From Halichoerus grypus (taxonomy: Eukaryota > Chordata > Mammalia > Carnivora > Phocidae), in the NCBI RefSeq assembly GCF_964656455.1, contig NC_135722.1, positions 47,252,628-47,316,627 of the forward strand: a stretch of DNA of 64,000 nt, written 5' to 3'. Both the position numbers and the translations under genes were made by a program. Positions 37,890 through 49,690 of this stretch are shown piece after piece. The notes beneath the pieces were generated by a model, which was given only the letters and a program-made list of their open reading frames with translations, had not been told where the DNA came from and did no database searches. How positions within the stretch are numbered: position 1 is the first letter of the stretch; every line of letters starts with the position of its first letter.

Positions 37890-38840
37890 GTTATGCCAGT
37901 GAATAATGAAATATGTGTATTTAGCCCAATTTTCTTGTTACATATCTCCCCTTGCACACATGGATCCCCTTTCCAAGATGAATAATATGAGCTGGAAAAA
38001 TCAGGCCAAGGGTGCTGAGTTACTAAGAGATGAAACTGGAGGAAACTTGAAAGGTCATCTTTTCCATCATCCTGCCTCCAGTAGGACTGACTATTCTTCA
38101 GCCGTCCCAAGTGGTAAGAGCCTGTCAAGGCTGAGGAACAATTGAAATGCTGCTTGGGCCAGCCCCTGGTGTAACCATCCTGACTGCAGCACTCAGAGAC
38201 ACCGTCTAGCTCCACAGAGCTGAGCTCTCTCCCCTTCTGCATTCTACAGAGTGTGATTATATATGTCCTCTTAGTCTTTATATTTCTAGACTGAAGAGCT
38301 CTCTTGTAAAGAAACCTCCATCCATTAATCATATTAGTAACCTGTCTGTAAACCTTCTCTGGTTCCTTTATCTCTGTTCAAGCTGATTGCAGTGTTTCAG
38401 GTATGAATTCTTCATGATTTTATATAAGGATAGAAGGATTTTTTTCTTTGTTTCTAAGATGCTTTCTGATGATAACCAGGTTTTCTTGATCACTGTGCAA
38501 TGGTATGTTACGCCAGTATCTTCAGAGAACAATCTACAGTGATTTGTAGATCCTTGTCTTGGACAGATAATGATGGCCAACAATCTCATAATGATCATTT
38601 AGACTCTTTTCCCCCAGACCGGAATATTGAAATTCCCCTCTCATCTTCCTCCCCCTCTGTGCAATCTTACAGGAGATCCTCACCTTCTATTTGCCTTTTA
38701 TGACCTGGAAGATCTTAGTAATTCCTATAGCCTTGGCAATTTCAGTTTTCATTTCTCTGTCATGTTACTTACAAAACTGTAAATTGCATCAGTGACAGCA
38801 TAGATCCCTGAGGAATCCCCTCAACTATGAGAGAAGAAAA
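37890..38840 (-). repeat. L3/CR1-like LINE, antisense
   Basis: The pattern 'gtgatttgtagatccttgtc', 'tgtaaattgcatcagtgacagc' and 'agatccctgaggaatcccct' resembles the reversed CR1/L3 ORF2 end ('...aggacagaaccctgtggcactcc'). It is highly diverged, and the call rests on word order only. Confidence 0.45.
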
Positions 38841-39203
38841 AGAGAAACCTAAAATTTAGATAACCTGTAACCTGCAGAGGAAATCCCTGAAACATTAAGA
38901 TTTGTTTATATTCCTAGAGAAAAGCCTAGAAGCTGGAATTTGCCTTGGCCATTTGTGTTCAGGGAGATGAGAGGCGTGGCTCTCGGTGAAGAAAGCTACA
39001 GCTCAGTCTGAAGGACAGACACCATGAGGGCCAGCCTGCACCCATGTTTTGTTAACATCATAGCACAGTTTCAGTGAGGTGATATTTAAGAGGGGAGACT
39101 GAGAGTCTTCAGGAAAGCTCTTACAATTCTGATTCCTGAACAGTGGCATCCTAAACTTAACGCAACTGCAAATTAGCAAAGAGAAATGGTAAAGTGTACA
39201 TGC

Positions 39204-39252
39204 GTGCACACACACACACAAAACATCTTACAAGGTACACACATACACACAG
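39204..39252. repeat. (CA)n microsatellite, interrupted
   Basis: GTGCACACACACACACACA, then a 15-bp interruption, then ACACACATACACACA. Confidence 0.85.
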
Positions 39253-39439
39253 AAGCTTCTAAGCATTTGCAATAAACATTCGCATAAAGGTGAGTAGATT
39301 TACGTTGATGTCACCAGAGAGTAAAGGAACAAATATTGAGATTTGTTTCAGTGCAACCAGTTTTAGGCCAACTTGGAGTTCAATTAAAATATAGATGACT
39401 GTATTAATTTGAATATGTATTAAATACCAAATTGAGAAA

Positions 39440-40180
39440 GAAATAAGAAAACAGGCACTCATATGTTGCTGGTAAGAGTATAGGTTGGTACAACTGCAGT
39501 GGAAGGCGATATGGCAGTAGCTTTGAAAACTACAAATCCATCTATATTTTGACCCAGGAGTCCCACTTCTAAAATATATATCCTGTAGACATACTTGCAC
39601 ACCCACAAAATGACACAAGTGCAAGATTATTCACAGCAGCACTATTTGTACTAGGAGAAGTTTGGAAACAACCTGAATGCCCACTGTGAAGGGACCGGCT
39701 AAATAAATTGTAGTCCCTTCAAACAAGAGAAGACTGCATTGCCGAAAAGAAGAATGAGCACCCTTTTTTACGTATGGACACAGAAGGATCCTCAAGATAA
39801 TCATTAGTTGAAAAAAATCAAGATGTAAAAGAGTGCTTATAGTGGGCTACCATTTGTGTAAAAAAAGGGAGAAGAAAGCATGTCAATATATGGATTGGAC
39901 TGAACCATATGCAATTGCCATTATTAGGCTGTTTTTGACCTGCAGAAATGACTACCAATTCAGTTTGGTTCCACTTAATATTTGCTTGAAGATGCATGAC
40001 CTCTCTCTGGAAATGTACACTGTAAATTGATAATATTGGTTGTCTTTGATGTGGCGCAGAGCTGAGTTAACTGGGAAGCAGGGAGGAGATTTTTAACACT
40101 GTGAATATTAAATCATGGGGGTGTGCCATCTATTTTAAAAATATATCACTAAAATTGGATATGAATAAATAAAATAAAGA
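39440..40180 (+). repeat. L1M 3' region, sense
   Basis: 'catatgttgctggtaagag', 'cttttgaaaact'-like 'gctttgaaaactacaaatcc', 'gacccaggagtcccacttct' and 'attcacagcagcactatttg' are present, as is 'gaaacaacctgaatgcccac'. These are the ORF2 C-terminal words of L1 in sense order, followed by a decayed 3'UTR. Confidence 0.8.
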
Positions 40181-40189
40181 AATGTAGCC

Positions 40190-42249
40190 GAGGAATATCA
40201 TTTCCTCATCTTGCTCAAGAATGAAACTGAGAAATATCATGTTTCTGCACTGAAGTAAGCAAACATTTTGGTTTAGTTTCCTCTTCCCTTCCCCTTTGCC
40301 AGGAAATCCTGAGGATTATCTTAAGATATCTTATCCAAGAAGAAAATACCAGAGCCTCTAGTGATTTTGGAAAAACTAATCTGCATCACTACCCCCGCCC
40401 ACAGAGACTGTTTCTGAGTATTTCTTCCTGGTGATGCAACTTCTAGTCTACTTTCGTGACTCAAGTCCACTAACAAATGGAACCGTGGAGAAGAATGGAA
40501 GTGTTAAGATAGATATGAATTTGCACGCATTAAAAAGAAAACGCCAGAGTCTCTGTTCCTACTCTAGAGAACAGTAGTTGTAGTGGACACGTTGAAAAAC
40601 ATTTCCTCGACTACTTGGGTGATAGCTCAAAAGGTGGAAATGTCAAAAGGGAGAAGGTTACACTGAGATTCGCCTTTTAATAGGATTTGTATGTCAAGTG
40701 AATTAAACTTTCATGAATTGAAATTTCCAAGATAGGTTTCCTGTCTTAGGGATCAGTGCTGCATTCAACAAAGCAGCTTCTCTCCACTGGACGTGGGAAC
40801 ATTGGGGGAGTTGACTCTCACCCCGTTGTGGCACGTGAACATTCTCAGTGAGAGGGTAGAGGCTGTATGGCTGAATGCTAATGCATTTTCAGTATTTTCT
40901 ATTTCGTGAAGGAATACACACGGAAGCAACCTAGAAATTTTGTTGGGAAAAAAAATCTATGGAGAAAAGGACTTTTTTACATTTACATTACATTAGTCTA
41001 CATTTCCAAATGTAGACTAATTTTTCAATCTACAAATATACGAGCTCGAGACTTAGCATACACTGTTATGAAGCCATACACGAGTGATGTTCCGAAGAGG
41101 CACATACTTCAGGGCTGTCTGCAATACAGCACACGTCAGGTGGCTTTTCTCTTTCTCTAAATATAGCTGTCCAAAATCATAAATGACCTGAAGTTCTGCT
41201 GGGGCCCTGGGAGGTCACTTGTTCATCGGGAAAATCGATATTAAGTGCCTACTACCGTGTATAAAACATGGCCACTGGTATCACAAGAGCCTGAGTGATC
41301 AAAGAAACCAGGTTTATTTGTAGTGTGTTACCTGTAATGTTTTCACATCCTTTGAAAATTGCTAACCTGATTATCAACTCCTATGTAGAGTAACTTTGCA
41401 TTCACCAGAGTGTTAAACATCTGAGCCCTTTCCAGACGGTTCTGTGTACGTGAGGCCTACTGCATCTATTCTCCCATGTCTCATCCCCCACCCTGCTGTG
41501 TCCCCCTCTCCTAAGACGTTCTCTGCTCTTTTCTGTTCTGTTCTGTGCTCGCCTTCATTTCAGGAGAAGTGATCACTTCTAAAATGGGTCTAAGGTCAAA
41601 ATGGACTCTGCTTCCCTCATGACAGCAGAATCGAAGACCATTTCCTCTGCCGTGGGGTGAGGTGACCTGAGAAAACACAATTGCCTATTGAGATCTCTCC
41701 TACTTGGTTTGTACTTTAAAGAAGCACTTTACCGGCCACCATCTTCGTGCATTCTCAGAGTGAACCCACGTGGGAAATGTGCGAATGCATGGTCCCCGTT
41801 TACCCGCATGGCATCGAGACTCTGAGAGGTCCGTGGACCTGCCCGAGTGGAGTGACTGGGATTAGAAGCCAGTCCCTGGAGTCAGCACAGAGAACGGCAT
41901 GGCAGAGCCGGCCCAGAAATCTGGTAAAGATGCAGTGGGTGCGGTTCTGTCCTGGCCGACTTCCCTGTGCACATGTTGTAGACATTTACTTTGATTTTGC
42001 GTGGCAGACGATCTGAAATTGTGCCTCTAGTTTGCGCTACACCGAACCCTAAACAAGCCTCTTTTCTTGAAGGCGCTAAAGGACCTTACTCTGGCATTTA
42101 ATAGCAGCTTTGCGGTGTGATTATGTCTCCCCTCTGGAGAGCGCTCCACCTTGCAGATCCTGGGCAACTTTGTGGTCCCTTGCTTCTTTGAATTGGTGTC
42201 TATTGCTTCCTGTCTGAAAGTTAATCCAGGCCTTTTCTTTTATTTCCAG
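40190..42249 (+). other. STK33: Final part of last STK33 intron
   Basis: Mostly unique-looking sequence. It holds a perfect 30-bp palindrome at 40992-41021 and a possible weak MIR trace around 41810-41880. The intron ends in TTTTCTTTTATTTCCAG, a good polypyrimidine tract and acceptor, before 42250. Confidence 0.6.
40992..41021. repeat. Perfect 14-bp inverted repeat with 2-nt centre
   Basis: The left arm ATTAGTCTACATTT (40992-41005), CC, and the right arm AAATGTAGACTAAT (41008-41021) are exact reverse complements. I do not recognise it as the end of a known transposon. Confidence 0.95.
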
Positions 42250-42462
42250 TCCACGGTTTATGTAAAGAAATTCCCTGTGACCCGTAAGAAGGAAAACGCG
42301 GACAACTTGGACACGAAGTGTGCAAGTTCCACATCTAGCAGACACCTTCCAGGTGGCTTCAAGGCAGAGCCAGAGAAATCCCCCATGACTTCAAGCCAAG
42401 GGACAGCAACCAAATACATTGCCAAATCCAATGCCATGCCTAGAACCAAAAAGAAACTCTAA
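42250..42462 (+). CDS. STK33: STK33 terminal coding exon and stop
   Basis: It is entered in phase 0 from the acceptor TTTCCAG and reads STVYVKKFPVTRKKENADNL, passing SSTSSRHLPGGF and KAEPEKSPMTSSQGTATKY, to the C-terminus MPRTKKKL with TAA at 42460-42462 (70 residues). The EK(S/T)P-x-T-x-SQGTATKY block and the basic RTKKKL end match my memory of STK33 and settle the identity. The first half is much less like human. The tail is hydrophilic and lysine/serine-rich, probably disordered, with SP/TP-type phosphosites. The gene reads intact to its natural stop with no disruption in the visible exons. Confidence 0.96.
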   Translation, partial: STVYVKKFPVTRKKENADNLDTKCASSTSSRHLPGGFKAEPEKSPMTSSQGTATKYIAKSNAMPRTKKKL

Positions 42463-42888
42463 GTGTCCTTCGCCGATGCACAGTACAAACACAGAGCTGC
42501 TCCTGCTGGTGCTAAGACGAGGTGATGGGAGGGGAGAGGACAGGACCAGGAGGAGCCTTTAGCCGCTTAGCCCTGCTGAGCCCTGCCATGTGTTTGCACC
42601 AGCTGCACCGCGAAGGCAAGCCGGTCCCCGGCAGCCCGCGGTTAAAGGCCAGCGGCCACCCGGCTCCATGGCGGGCTGCGGCCGCAACCAACCCAAGGGG
42701 TTTTCGAGAGTTGTTTAGAGGAGTACAGGCCCTCAAAGCAAGGCGGTGGGCATGCTTGCTCAGTTTTCCTTCAGATTCTTATATTTAGGCACAATTATTT
42801 GTAGGAGAAAATGAGAGCCGGATATGGCAGTGGAGGTTCTGAATAATTATGTGCACTTGGCACTGGAAGATTTTGTTAGGAAATCACT

Positions 42889-42894
42889 AATAAA
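42889..42894 (+). promoter_or_regulatory. STK33: Proximal polyadenylation signal AATAAA
   Basis: AATAAA in 'cactaataaacttgcc', 427 bp after the stop codon. Confidence 0.55.
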
Positions 42895-43063
42895 CTTGCC
42901 AGAGGCATAACAGCAGAAGCGCTTCAGCCATTCACATGTGTTCTTGTGATTTTAGGTTGCTATAGAGTATTTAAGACAACTTATTTTAAATGTAGAAAAA
43001 TAGGAGATTTTGTAACTGCTTGCCATTAACTTGCTGCTAAATTCCCAATATATTGATTGAATC

Positions 43064-43069
43064 AATAAA
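43064..43069 (+). promoter_or_regulatory. STK33: Distal polyadenylation signal AATAAA
   Basis: AATAAA in 'gaatcaataaaaaacag', 602 bp after the stop. T-rich 'ttaatttttatgtt' follows about 25 bp later as a possible downstream element. Confidence 0.6.
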
Positions 43070-43089
43070 AAACAGATGTTACCCATGCA

Positions 43090-46000
43090 CGTTAATTTTT
43101 ATGTTAACAAGAGGTGGATAGAATAAGGTCCTTGAAGCCCTCGTGCAAATTAGGAGTTTGGCCTGCTTCTGCGAAGGTAGGCACATAGCTTTGGCGGGGA
43201 GGTCATGAAGCTGGGTACAGGGGAAAATACATCATTACCCTGGGTGTTATTAGGTATCTCCTTTCCACCTGGGCAAATAACTTTGTCATTCCAGGTCAAA
43301 CTGGGTGAAGAGATGCTTAGCCTGGCCCTCCAAACAAATTCTAAAGAAGCTATTTGCATTTGCTTTTACCTCCCCTTAAAGTAATAACCTAGTTGCAGCC
43401 CACCTCCCCCCATGGGATTGTCGTAGACCTCCCAAATGACGCACAACTGGCCTGCGGAGCGCGTACTAGTTGCATATAAATCCACTCAGCGGCTGACGGT
43501 GATAGAAGTACTTCTCGGGATTAATGTGGACGACACTGTTGTACCCGTGAACTGGGCAAAGCCGGCACCCGCCTATGTTGGCCCTGGCTGAGCAGCTCTG
43601 TCGGGACCTTCTGAGTGCCTTCAGTGTGCTTCCCTGGGGGGATCCGCCAGCTAAAGTGTACCTGCTTTAAATGCTTTATTTTAAAACTGGAGTTGGCATA
43701 GCTCCTTCCAGGTCTTTCCCCCTTACTGGTTATTACCTCCAGTCCTACCAGGAGCCCATAAGCCATCTCCTGAGCTTTACGCCTTCTGTCAGGGTTTAGT
43801 GAGCCAGTCTTCAAGGAGTATGTTCTGTTTACCTGCTGAGAAGCCCAGCCTCATTAGCTAAGTGGAGATTTCCCTTCTCTAGTAGTCCTCCTGAAGGCAG
43901 GGGTAAGAGCTAACCACTGCTCTCCTCGCCGAAAAGCCAAGGGACACAGTGGCTTTGATTCTGCTCATCCCCTGAGCCTGAAAATGGAATATTCCCTGTA
44001 TCTAAAATGCTCTTGCTTTCCTAGTGATACAGTCTTTTGTATCACGTATTAGAGGAGTCTGATGTTAACTTTAATATTACCCAAATTTCTGCCCACATTT
44101 CTCTTTGGCCTTGAATTAGCGATTCTGCTCGGTAAGCGTGGCCAGAGGGCCAGAACTCGGCACTGAGTGAAAGGTGAAGTCGATTAATAACTTGTTCTTG
44201 TGTCTGCACCTTTTCTCTCCAGCACCAAGCCAGGCCAGCCATCCTTCCTGCCATAAAATCATTCTGTCAGCCCTCATCTGTCTAGACCTTCATTTTATTT
44301 ATGTAGAATCATTTTGATAGAAGCTTAGCTCACTCTTTCTAAAGGGAATTTTCACATTATTTTGATTTGTTATTTATTTGTATGGAACACCTGGGCCAGG
44401 CCATATCTGAGCTTTTTCCCCCAACTGTTGTACCTCTTTACCATCTGGGGACATGTGGCCTCGCTCTCTTCATTTGCTTTCATGGCTGTGAAAAAAAGCA
44501 GCTCTTCTGGTGCAGAATGGTTTTCGGTGACCAATAGGCCAACTCCAAGGCATTGGTAGCCATCACTGCGAGCTCTCCGGGGCACTGAATGGAGGGACGG
44601 GCTTTGCAGGACCCAGAGGGACACTAGGACAGGACAGAGCAGGCGCCCTTGCCAAGGCATGCAAATGCTGATCACACCACGAATTGAATAGCAGACAAGT
44701 CAAGGCAGGAGATAAAATTGATAAACGCAGGCTTGGGGCTGAGAAGTTCAGTGAGGAGAACAGAAGATGCTATCAGATAAGGGCTTAAATCAGAGGAGCA
44801 AGGGAGATGGGTTGGGGGGGAAGGGAGCAGAAAGAAAACAAAGTATAATTACTCAAGAACACCGGACGCCAACACACGGTTCTGCCAAACCGGGCGCTGG
44901 TGTCAGAGGAAGGATGCACTGCGGAGTGCTGGCCCCGGGCTCGGCTGAGGGAGAGCCTGCCCTCCCGGGCCTGTGCCCCGACGCACCCAGATGAAGACGC
45001 AGGCAGAAGAGACGAAGACTGGGGGGATGGGAGCTCAGCGAGGCTGCACTGGTGGCCCCAGGGCCGCCCTTCCCTTTTGAGCAGGTATGCTATATGGGGT
45101 GTTGCGGGGGGAAAGGAGCAAAAGACCAAAACATGTTGTGCTTATCACTGAACTGCTTTGTTTAAATAATTCTATTTGACTCCAAATTGTAAGTTCCAGG
45201 TTAGACACATCAAAAGCAGCCAGTCTTGAAAATGAAGCTTTTTAAATTCCAGCCCTGCTGTTGGAGTAGAGAGAATAAAGGCTTTGTTCAAACATGCATT
45301 CCCAGCAGTAAGCAGAGCCTTGAAATTGGCCAGGGAGGTTGTGTCCTATAATGGTTGCACTTGGCTGGAGACCAAGAAGCTGTGGCTTCGGGGAAACGCC
45401 CCTGGACTGGCTGCCTTCCGTCTGCCCCTCCGAGCCGCTCTGCCCTGCTCTGCCCTCTCCGCTCTGAGAGGCTCATCTCCAGGGACCACACTCACGGTCT
45501 CCCTGGGCTTCTGTCAGTGGGAGGGCCCCACAGGACATCAGAGGGCAGGAGAGCGGGGGGCCAGTCACCTGATTCCCCGGGGCTGTCCGTGCCAGGCTGC
45601 TGGGACTTCACTGTAGTCCCTTGCTGTGGGCCCCTGCTGGCGTCCGGTCCCAGCCAAGAGCAGGGGCTATTGCCCTGGGTACTGTGTCTTCCTTTGTGGG
45701 TTCCCCTAACTCTCTCAGTCCCTTTACAAGTGGTCTCTTTGTTAAACCCTCGACAACCCCATTTGAGCGTACCCTCAGTCTCTTCCTGGGACCCAGAGCG
45801 ATCCAGGCCCTCTCCTTGCTGGTTCTGTCTTCCCTTGTCCTTTGACCTGGGGCCATGCTGTCTGCGGCGGCCACACTCCTACCGAATAGCAGTCAAGTGA
45901 AGAGCGGAAAGCCTAGCTGAGTTCTTCCTGAAGCACGCGGTGCCCCTGGGTGGTCCCGGGGGGTTGAAGGAGGGGATGGCAGAGGAGATTTCCCAGGGTC

Positions 46001-47349
46001 TAACCTAGACAGAGCAAGATAAATCTAGCGTGACCCGACTGAATCCGAAATTGTCTAGACCCCTAAGGTTCACACTGAGGTTTAAATTCCAGTCGTGGCT
46101 TGTGGAGCCTCAAGAAAGCAGCACTTGTAACAGCCGAGGGGACCTCTGGCCTGGGACGCACCGCCCTCGCTGTCTCCTGCGGGACTGGAGGGCCTGGCAG
46201 AAGCTTCCAGGGCACCCGGTGCGGCCAGGAAGCCCACGCAACCCGAGGACAAGCCTTCTCCCGGGGCCGCGCATTTCATCTCCGCCTGCGCTCAAGTCAC
46301 TTCACAAAGCATTTTAAAGTAAAATGTTCACTCTTCAAAGGTCTCACCTCGTTCAGTTTTACTCTTCAGGATCCTGTATTTTTCTGAGTGAGCTGGCTTA
46401 GAATTGGTTTTGATTTCTGTGCAGTACATTATTATCACTTAATTCTCATTGGTGAGCCAATTTTCTTGGCTTTTGTTCTTCAAAGGAAGGCCGTGTTCAG
46501 TGTCTGTCTTGCATTTTTGTGGCTTCCTTCCTCAGTATAATCAGCTCAACTGTTTCCTCTCTGCGGGTGCTTCGCGTTGCCCTGCAGGCCATGGAGCAGC
46601 CCTCGGCAGAGGGGTAGGGGTTCCGGCTACTGCCCCAGCGGCCTCACTTCAAGCCCCAGGTGCACGCGGGACCGCGGGCGTTGGGAAGACTACGAGGGCC
46701 ACTCCGGTGTCGCCACCCGCTAGCCCAGCGACTCCCCTCTCCGTTGCCTGGTGCCATCCCAGGCATGTCAGGTGGACCCAGTGAACCCAGGGTGAAGACC
46801 TCAGAGGACTTCCTCCCCAAAACCTGCAGCAGTTCCTGGCCCAGCCCAGAGGACGGGGCCACGCACCCGTGCGGCCGCATCCCCCGCTCCTAATGGGTTC
46901 TACAGCATCTCCAGCTCATTCATATCCCCGGCGCTGATGCGGAGATTGCCCCGAGCTCCCTGCCCTTGGGGGACGGACACACAATCTTTGACCCCCTCAC
47001 CCACGACGGGCTCCGCCAACGAGATCCTGACACCACACTGTCGTTTCAGAGAGCTTTTTCTCATCAGCACAGGAAGTCCTCTCCATCCCTGGGGCAAGTG
47101 CAAAGTCCCAGTGTTGGCATCTGCAGTCTGACCCTGGGGCAAGGCAGGTGGAAGATGAAGCAAAGGACACCTTCCCTGGACCCTGAGGAAGAAGGCCTTG
47201 CACAGAGGTGGCAACTAGAGGTCCAGGCATTGGTTTACACTGAGTAGACCAGAAATCAGAGTCCTCCTGGAAGGTGAACTTTGAGCCATATTAGTGGATG
47301 GGGTCTTGTCTTTTAACAAAAGCCCATCTTCAGGGAATGACGTAAACTA
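43090..47349. other. Intergenic, increasingly GC-rich; no gene supported
   Basis: Composition shifts from AT-rich intron to about balanced or GC-rich. No spliced gene, RNA gene or named repeat is recognised. Long open frames around 45355-45900 and 46449-46784 are GC-driven and lack any domain. A TATA-like CATATAAA at 43474-43481 near CpGs is noted under findings. Confidence 0.45.
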
Positions 47350-47586
47350 GCAGCAACATTCACAGAGCACTTACCACATGCCAGACACTCTTCTAAGCAT
47401 TTTACATGTGTGCTTTTAATCCTTACGGCAACCTGTGACGTTGGTACTGTTGTCCCTACCGGGGAGTACGTTAAGCACAGAGAGGTTAAGAAACTTGTCC
47501 AAGGTCACACAGCTCAGGAGTAGCAGAACAGAGGTTTGAACCTAGCCGGCAGGCTCAAGTAGATCACCGTTGCGCTACATGCCTCT
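47350..47586 (-). repeat. MIR SINE, antisense
   Basis: 'agagcacttaccacatgcc', 'taagcattttacatgtgtgc', 'cacagagaggttaagaaac', 'aaggtcacacagctcagg' and 'tttgaacctag' are the reversed MIR in full order, almost end to end. Confidence 0.93.
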
Positions 47587-48744
47587 CAATGTCTTTGTAG
47601 TTTAGGCGGAGATGGCTGTCAAGTTTGATCTCAGGGTTGCAAAAGGTCAGTGGCTCATGAACACCTCCATCTCCCAGCAAAAGCCTAGAGTCGTCATGTT
47701 GGCAAATTTGGGGTTCGAGGTTTCAAAATGGAGTAGGGTTATTTTGCGTATTGACGAATTTGAGTAAAGTGCAGCCACACCATACCACGGAGAGCTGCAT
47801 TCTGAAGGACTCCGCATGACAAAAATAAATTCTAAATGCTTTGACTGTTCATTGTCAGGAGCAGTCTTTGGAAACCTTTGAAGTGTTTTTGACCAAAGAG
47901 GGAAAAGAGGCCCTGTGGGCGTCTGGACAGCCCTGTCTGTGTAGACGCGAGAGATGGATGCTCTCCGGGGCCGGGAGCTGTAGCTCCCACTGCACCTTAC
48001 ATGTGTGGAACTAAAGCTCACAATCAGGGTTCCAGTTCCTGCACCGCGTCACCAAGTAGCGGGCTCAGCTGTGCAGTGGCAAACAGGTGCAGAAGTCAGC
48101 GGGGGCACACTGCTCCGCCATCCTCTTGCGCATACTTTCAGCTTTTGCCATCCTTACTGCTTTAAGCTTCTGTTTTCCTCATCACACCGACAGCACCTGG
48201 TTCAGGGAGCACAGACTGTTTCCGGAGGCTCGGGCCCACGACCTGGTACAGGATGAGGGAGACCTCTGCTCTGGAAAGAAGCCCAGCAGTCAAGGATGGC
48301 GCCTCCTGCCCCAGCTGCTATCTCTCAGGTCTGCTCTCCACCACTTGGCCCCAGGAGAAGAGAGGCAGTTCTTATCCTGGGTCCTGCTCTGGAGCTTTGG
48401 AAGAAAGGCTTCCTACCAAAGCCCACTGACATGGGTGACGTTTTACAAGAGTGTCTTCCCTTGGAAGAGTTACTCAATTGGCTAACCCCCTTCCTCCCAT
48501 CAGTGGAAACTCAGTCATGGAACCTTGATGCTTCAGCCACGGGGTCTTGTCCGGGCCCCATCCTTTCCCCGCCCCAATCTGGAAGCTTGGCGGGATGTCT
48601 TGCCTATGGGACACTCTGCTTGCCGGCAGGAGAATAAGTCCGGCCACTGCTGATGTCTCCAGGGTGGCCCCACCACACTCTGCAGCAAGGAGCAGGACTT
48701 GCACAAAGAATGTTCACTAAGTAGAATTGGACTGAGAGATTCAG
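47587..48744. other. Intergenic, nothing recognised
   Basis: Non-repetitive-looking sequence, with a relatively AT-rich island at 47690-47890 and GC-rich flanks. No gene is supported. Confidence 0.4.
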
Positions 48745-49690
48745 TTGTTCATTCAAGAAATATTTATTAATTGACCCTTCACTATTGCCAGGCACAGTGA
48801 TAGGCACTGGACATAAGAGGAGGTAAGAGACAGTCAAGGTCATTGTCCTTGAGGAGCTTGCAGTCTTGGTGTGGGGCAGATGATCGTGATCTATACAAAT
48901 ATGTAAAATAATTATGTACTGTGATTAGAGCAAGAAAGGAAGAAATAGAACACCAGAATAGATCACGACAGGATAGGAGCCTTCTTGGGAGCCTTTCTGA
49001 GGAGGCTTGAAAGCTAAAGGAAGGGACGCTTCAGGCAGAGGGAACCGCGGCAGAGCTGGGTAGACTCCAGGACCTTGACTAAAGGCCAGGATAGTGGGGG
49101 AGGGGGCAGGCCCTGTTGGGCCTTGGGGGCCACAGGAAGGAACCCATCCATTCTAAACACGGCAGGTTTCCAGCTGGGGAATGACATCTGATTAAAGGTT
49201 CACTCTGTCTTCTATGGAACAAATGAGTCCAAGGGGAACAAAAAGAGAACCAGGGAGATAGGTTAGGGGACTTTGAGTAAGATGGTGGCAGAGAAGATGG
49301 GGAGAAATGGGTAGAGGTGAAACACGGTTTAGAGAGAGACTGATAGGATCCAGTGAGGGATGAGACGTGGAGGGTGAAGAAAAGTGGGCAGGGGACCAAG
49401 AAGGACTTTCGGCTTCAGCAACCAGACTGACAGTGGTTTCAGTCACCGAGGAAGGCCTACTCGGGGGCTGGCAGTGAGACGGAGAGCTCCTCCAGGTCAT
49501 CCTAAGTTGAGATGCTATCAGACTTTGAAGTGGAGATGGCCTCTTGAGGTGAATTTAAAGTCCAGAGTGGGTCACCGTGGCTGGAGAGGAGGGGAAAGGA
49601 TGTGAAGAGAGAGCCAGGGTTAACAGGGAGTTGTTCACGAGGGCTTCTGGACACAAGGCAGGGCCCCGGGAGACCCAGGCATCAAGGTAC
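48745..49690 (-). repeat. L2 LINE, 3' kilobase, antisense
   Basis: It starts with 'ttcattcaagaaatatttatt' and 'gccaggcacagtgataggcactgg', followed by 'tccttgaggagcttgcagtc', 'cttcaggcagagggaacc', 'ggggaatgacatctgatt' and 'gagatgctatcagactttg'. These are the reversed L2 3' kilobase in the expected order, which makes it one of the better preserved L2s here. Confidence 0.88.

Larger units (their letters stand above)
42463..43085 (+). other. STK33: STK33 3' untranslated region
   Basis: Sequence after the stop is GC-rich for 300 bp, then AT-rich. It carries two AATAAA signals (42889-42894 and 43064-43069). The region between 42840 and 43080 looks non-repetitive. The 3' end is inferred from the second signal, about 15 bp before 43085. 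Confidence 0.6.

Noticed and set aside
41780..41890. Possible MIR copy ('gactctgagaggtccgtggac')
   Set aside because: Only a few words resemble reversed MIR and the order is poor. The evidence is too thin to list.
42151..42249. Upstream extension of the terminal STK33 exon in the same frame
   Set aside because: The matching protein starts at 42250 after a good TTTCCAG acceptor. The upstream residues are F/C/L-rich intron translation.
45355..45900. 181-residue forward open frame in GC-rich intergenic DNA
   Set aside because: Overlapping open frames on both strands, no recognisable domain or initiation context. Low stop-codon density from GC content is enough to explain it.
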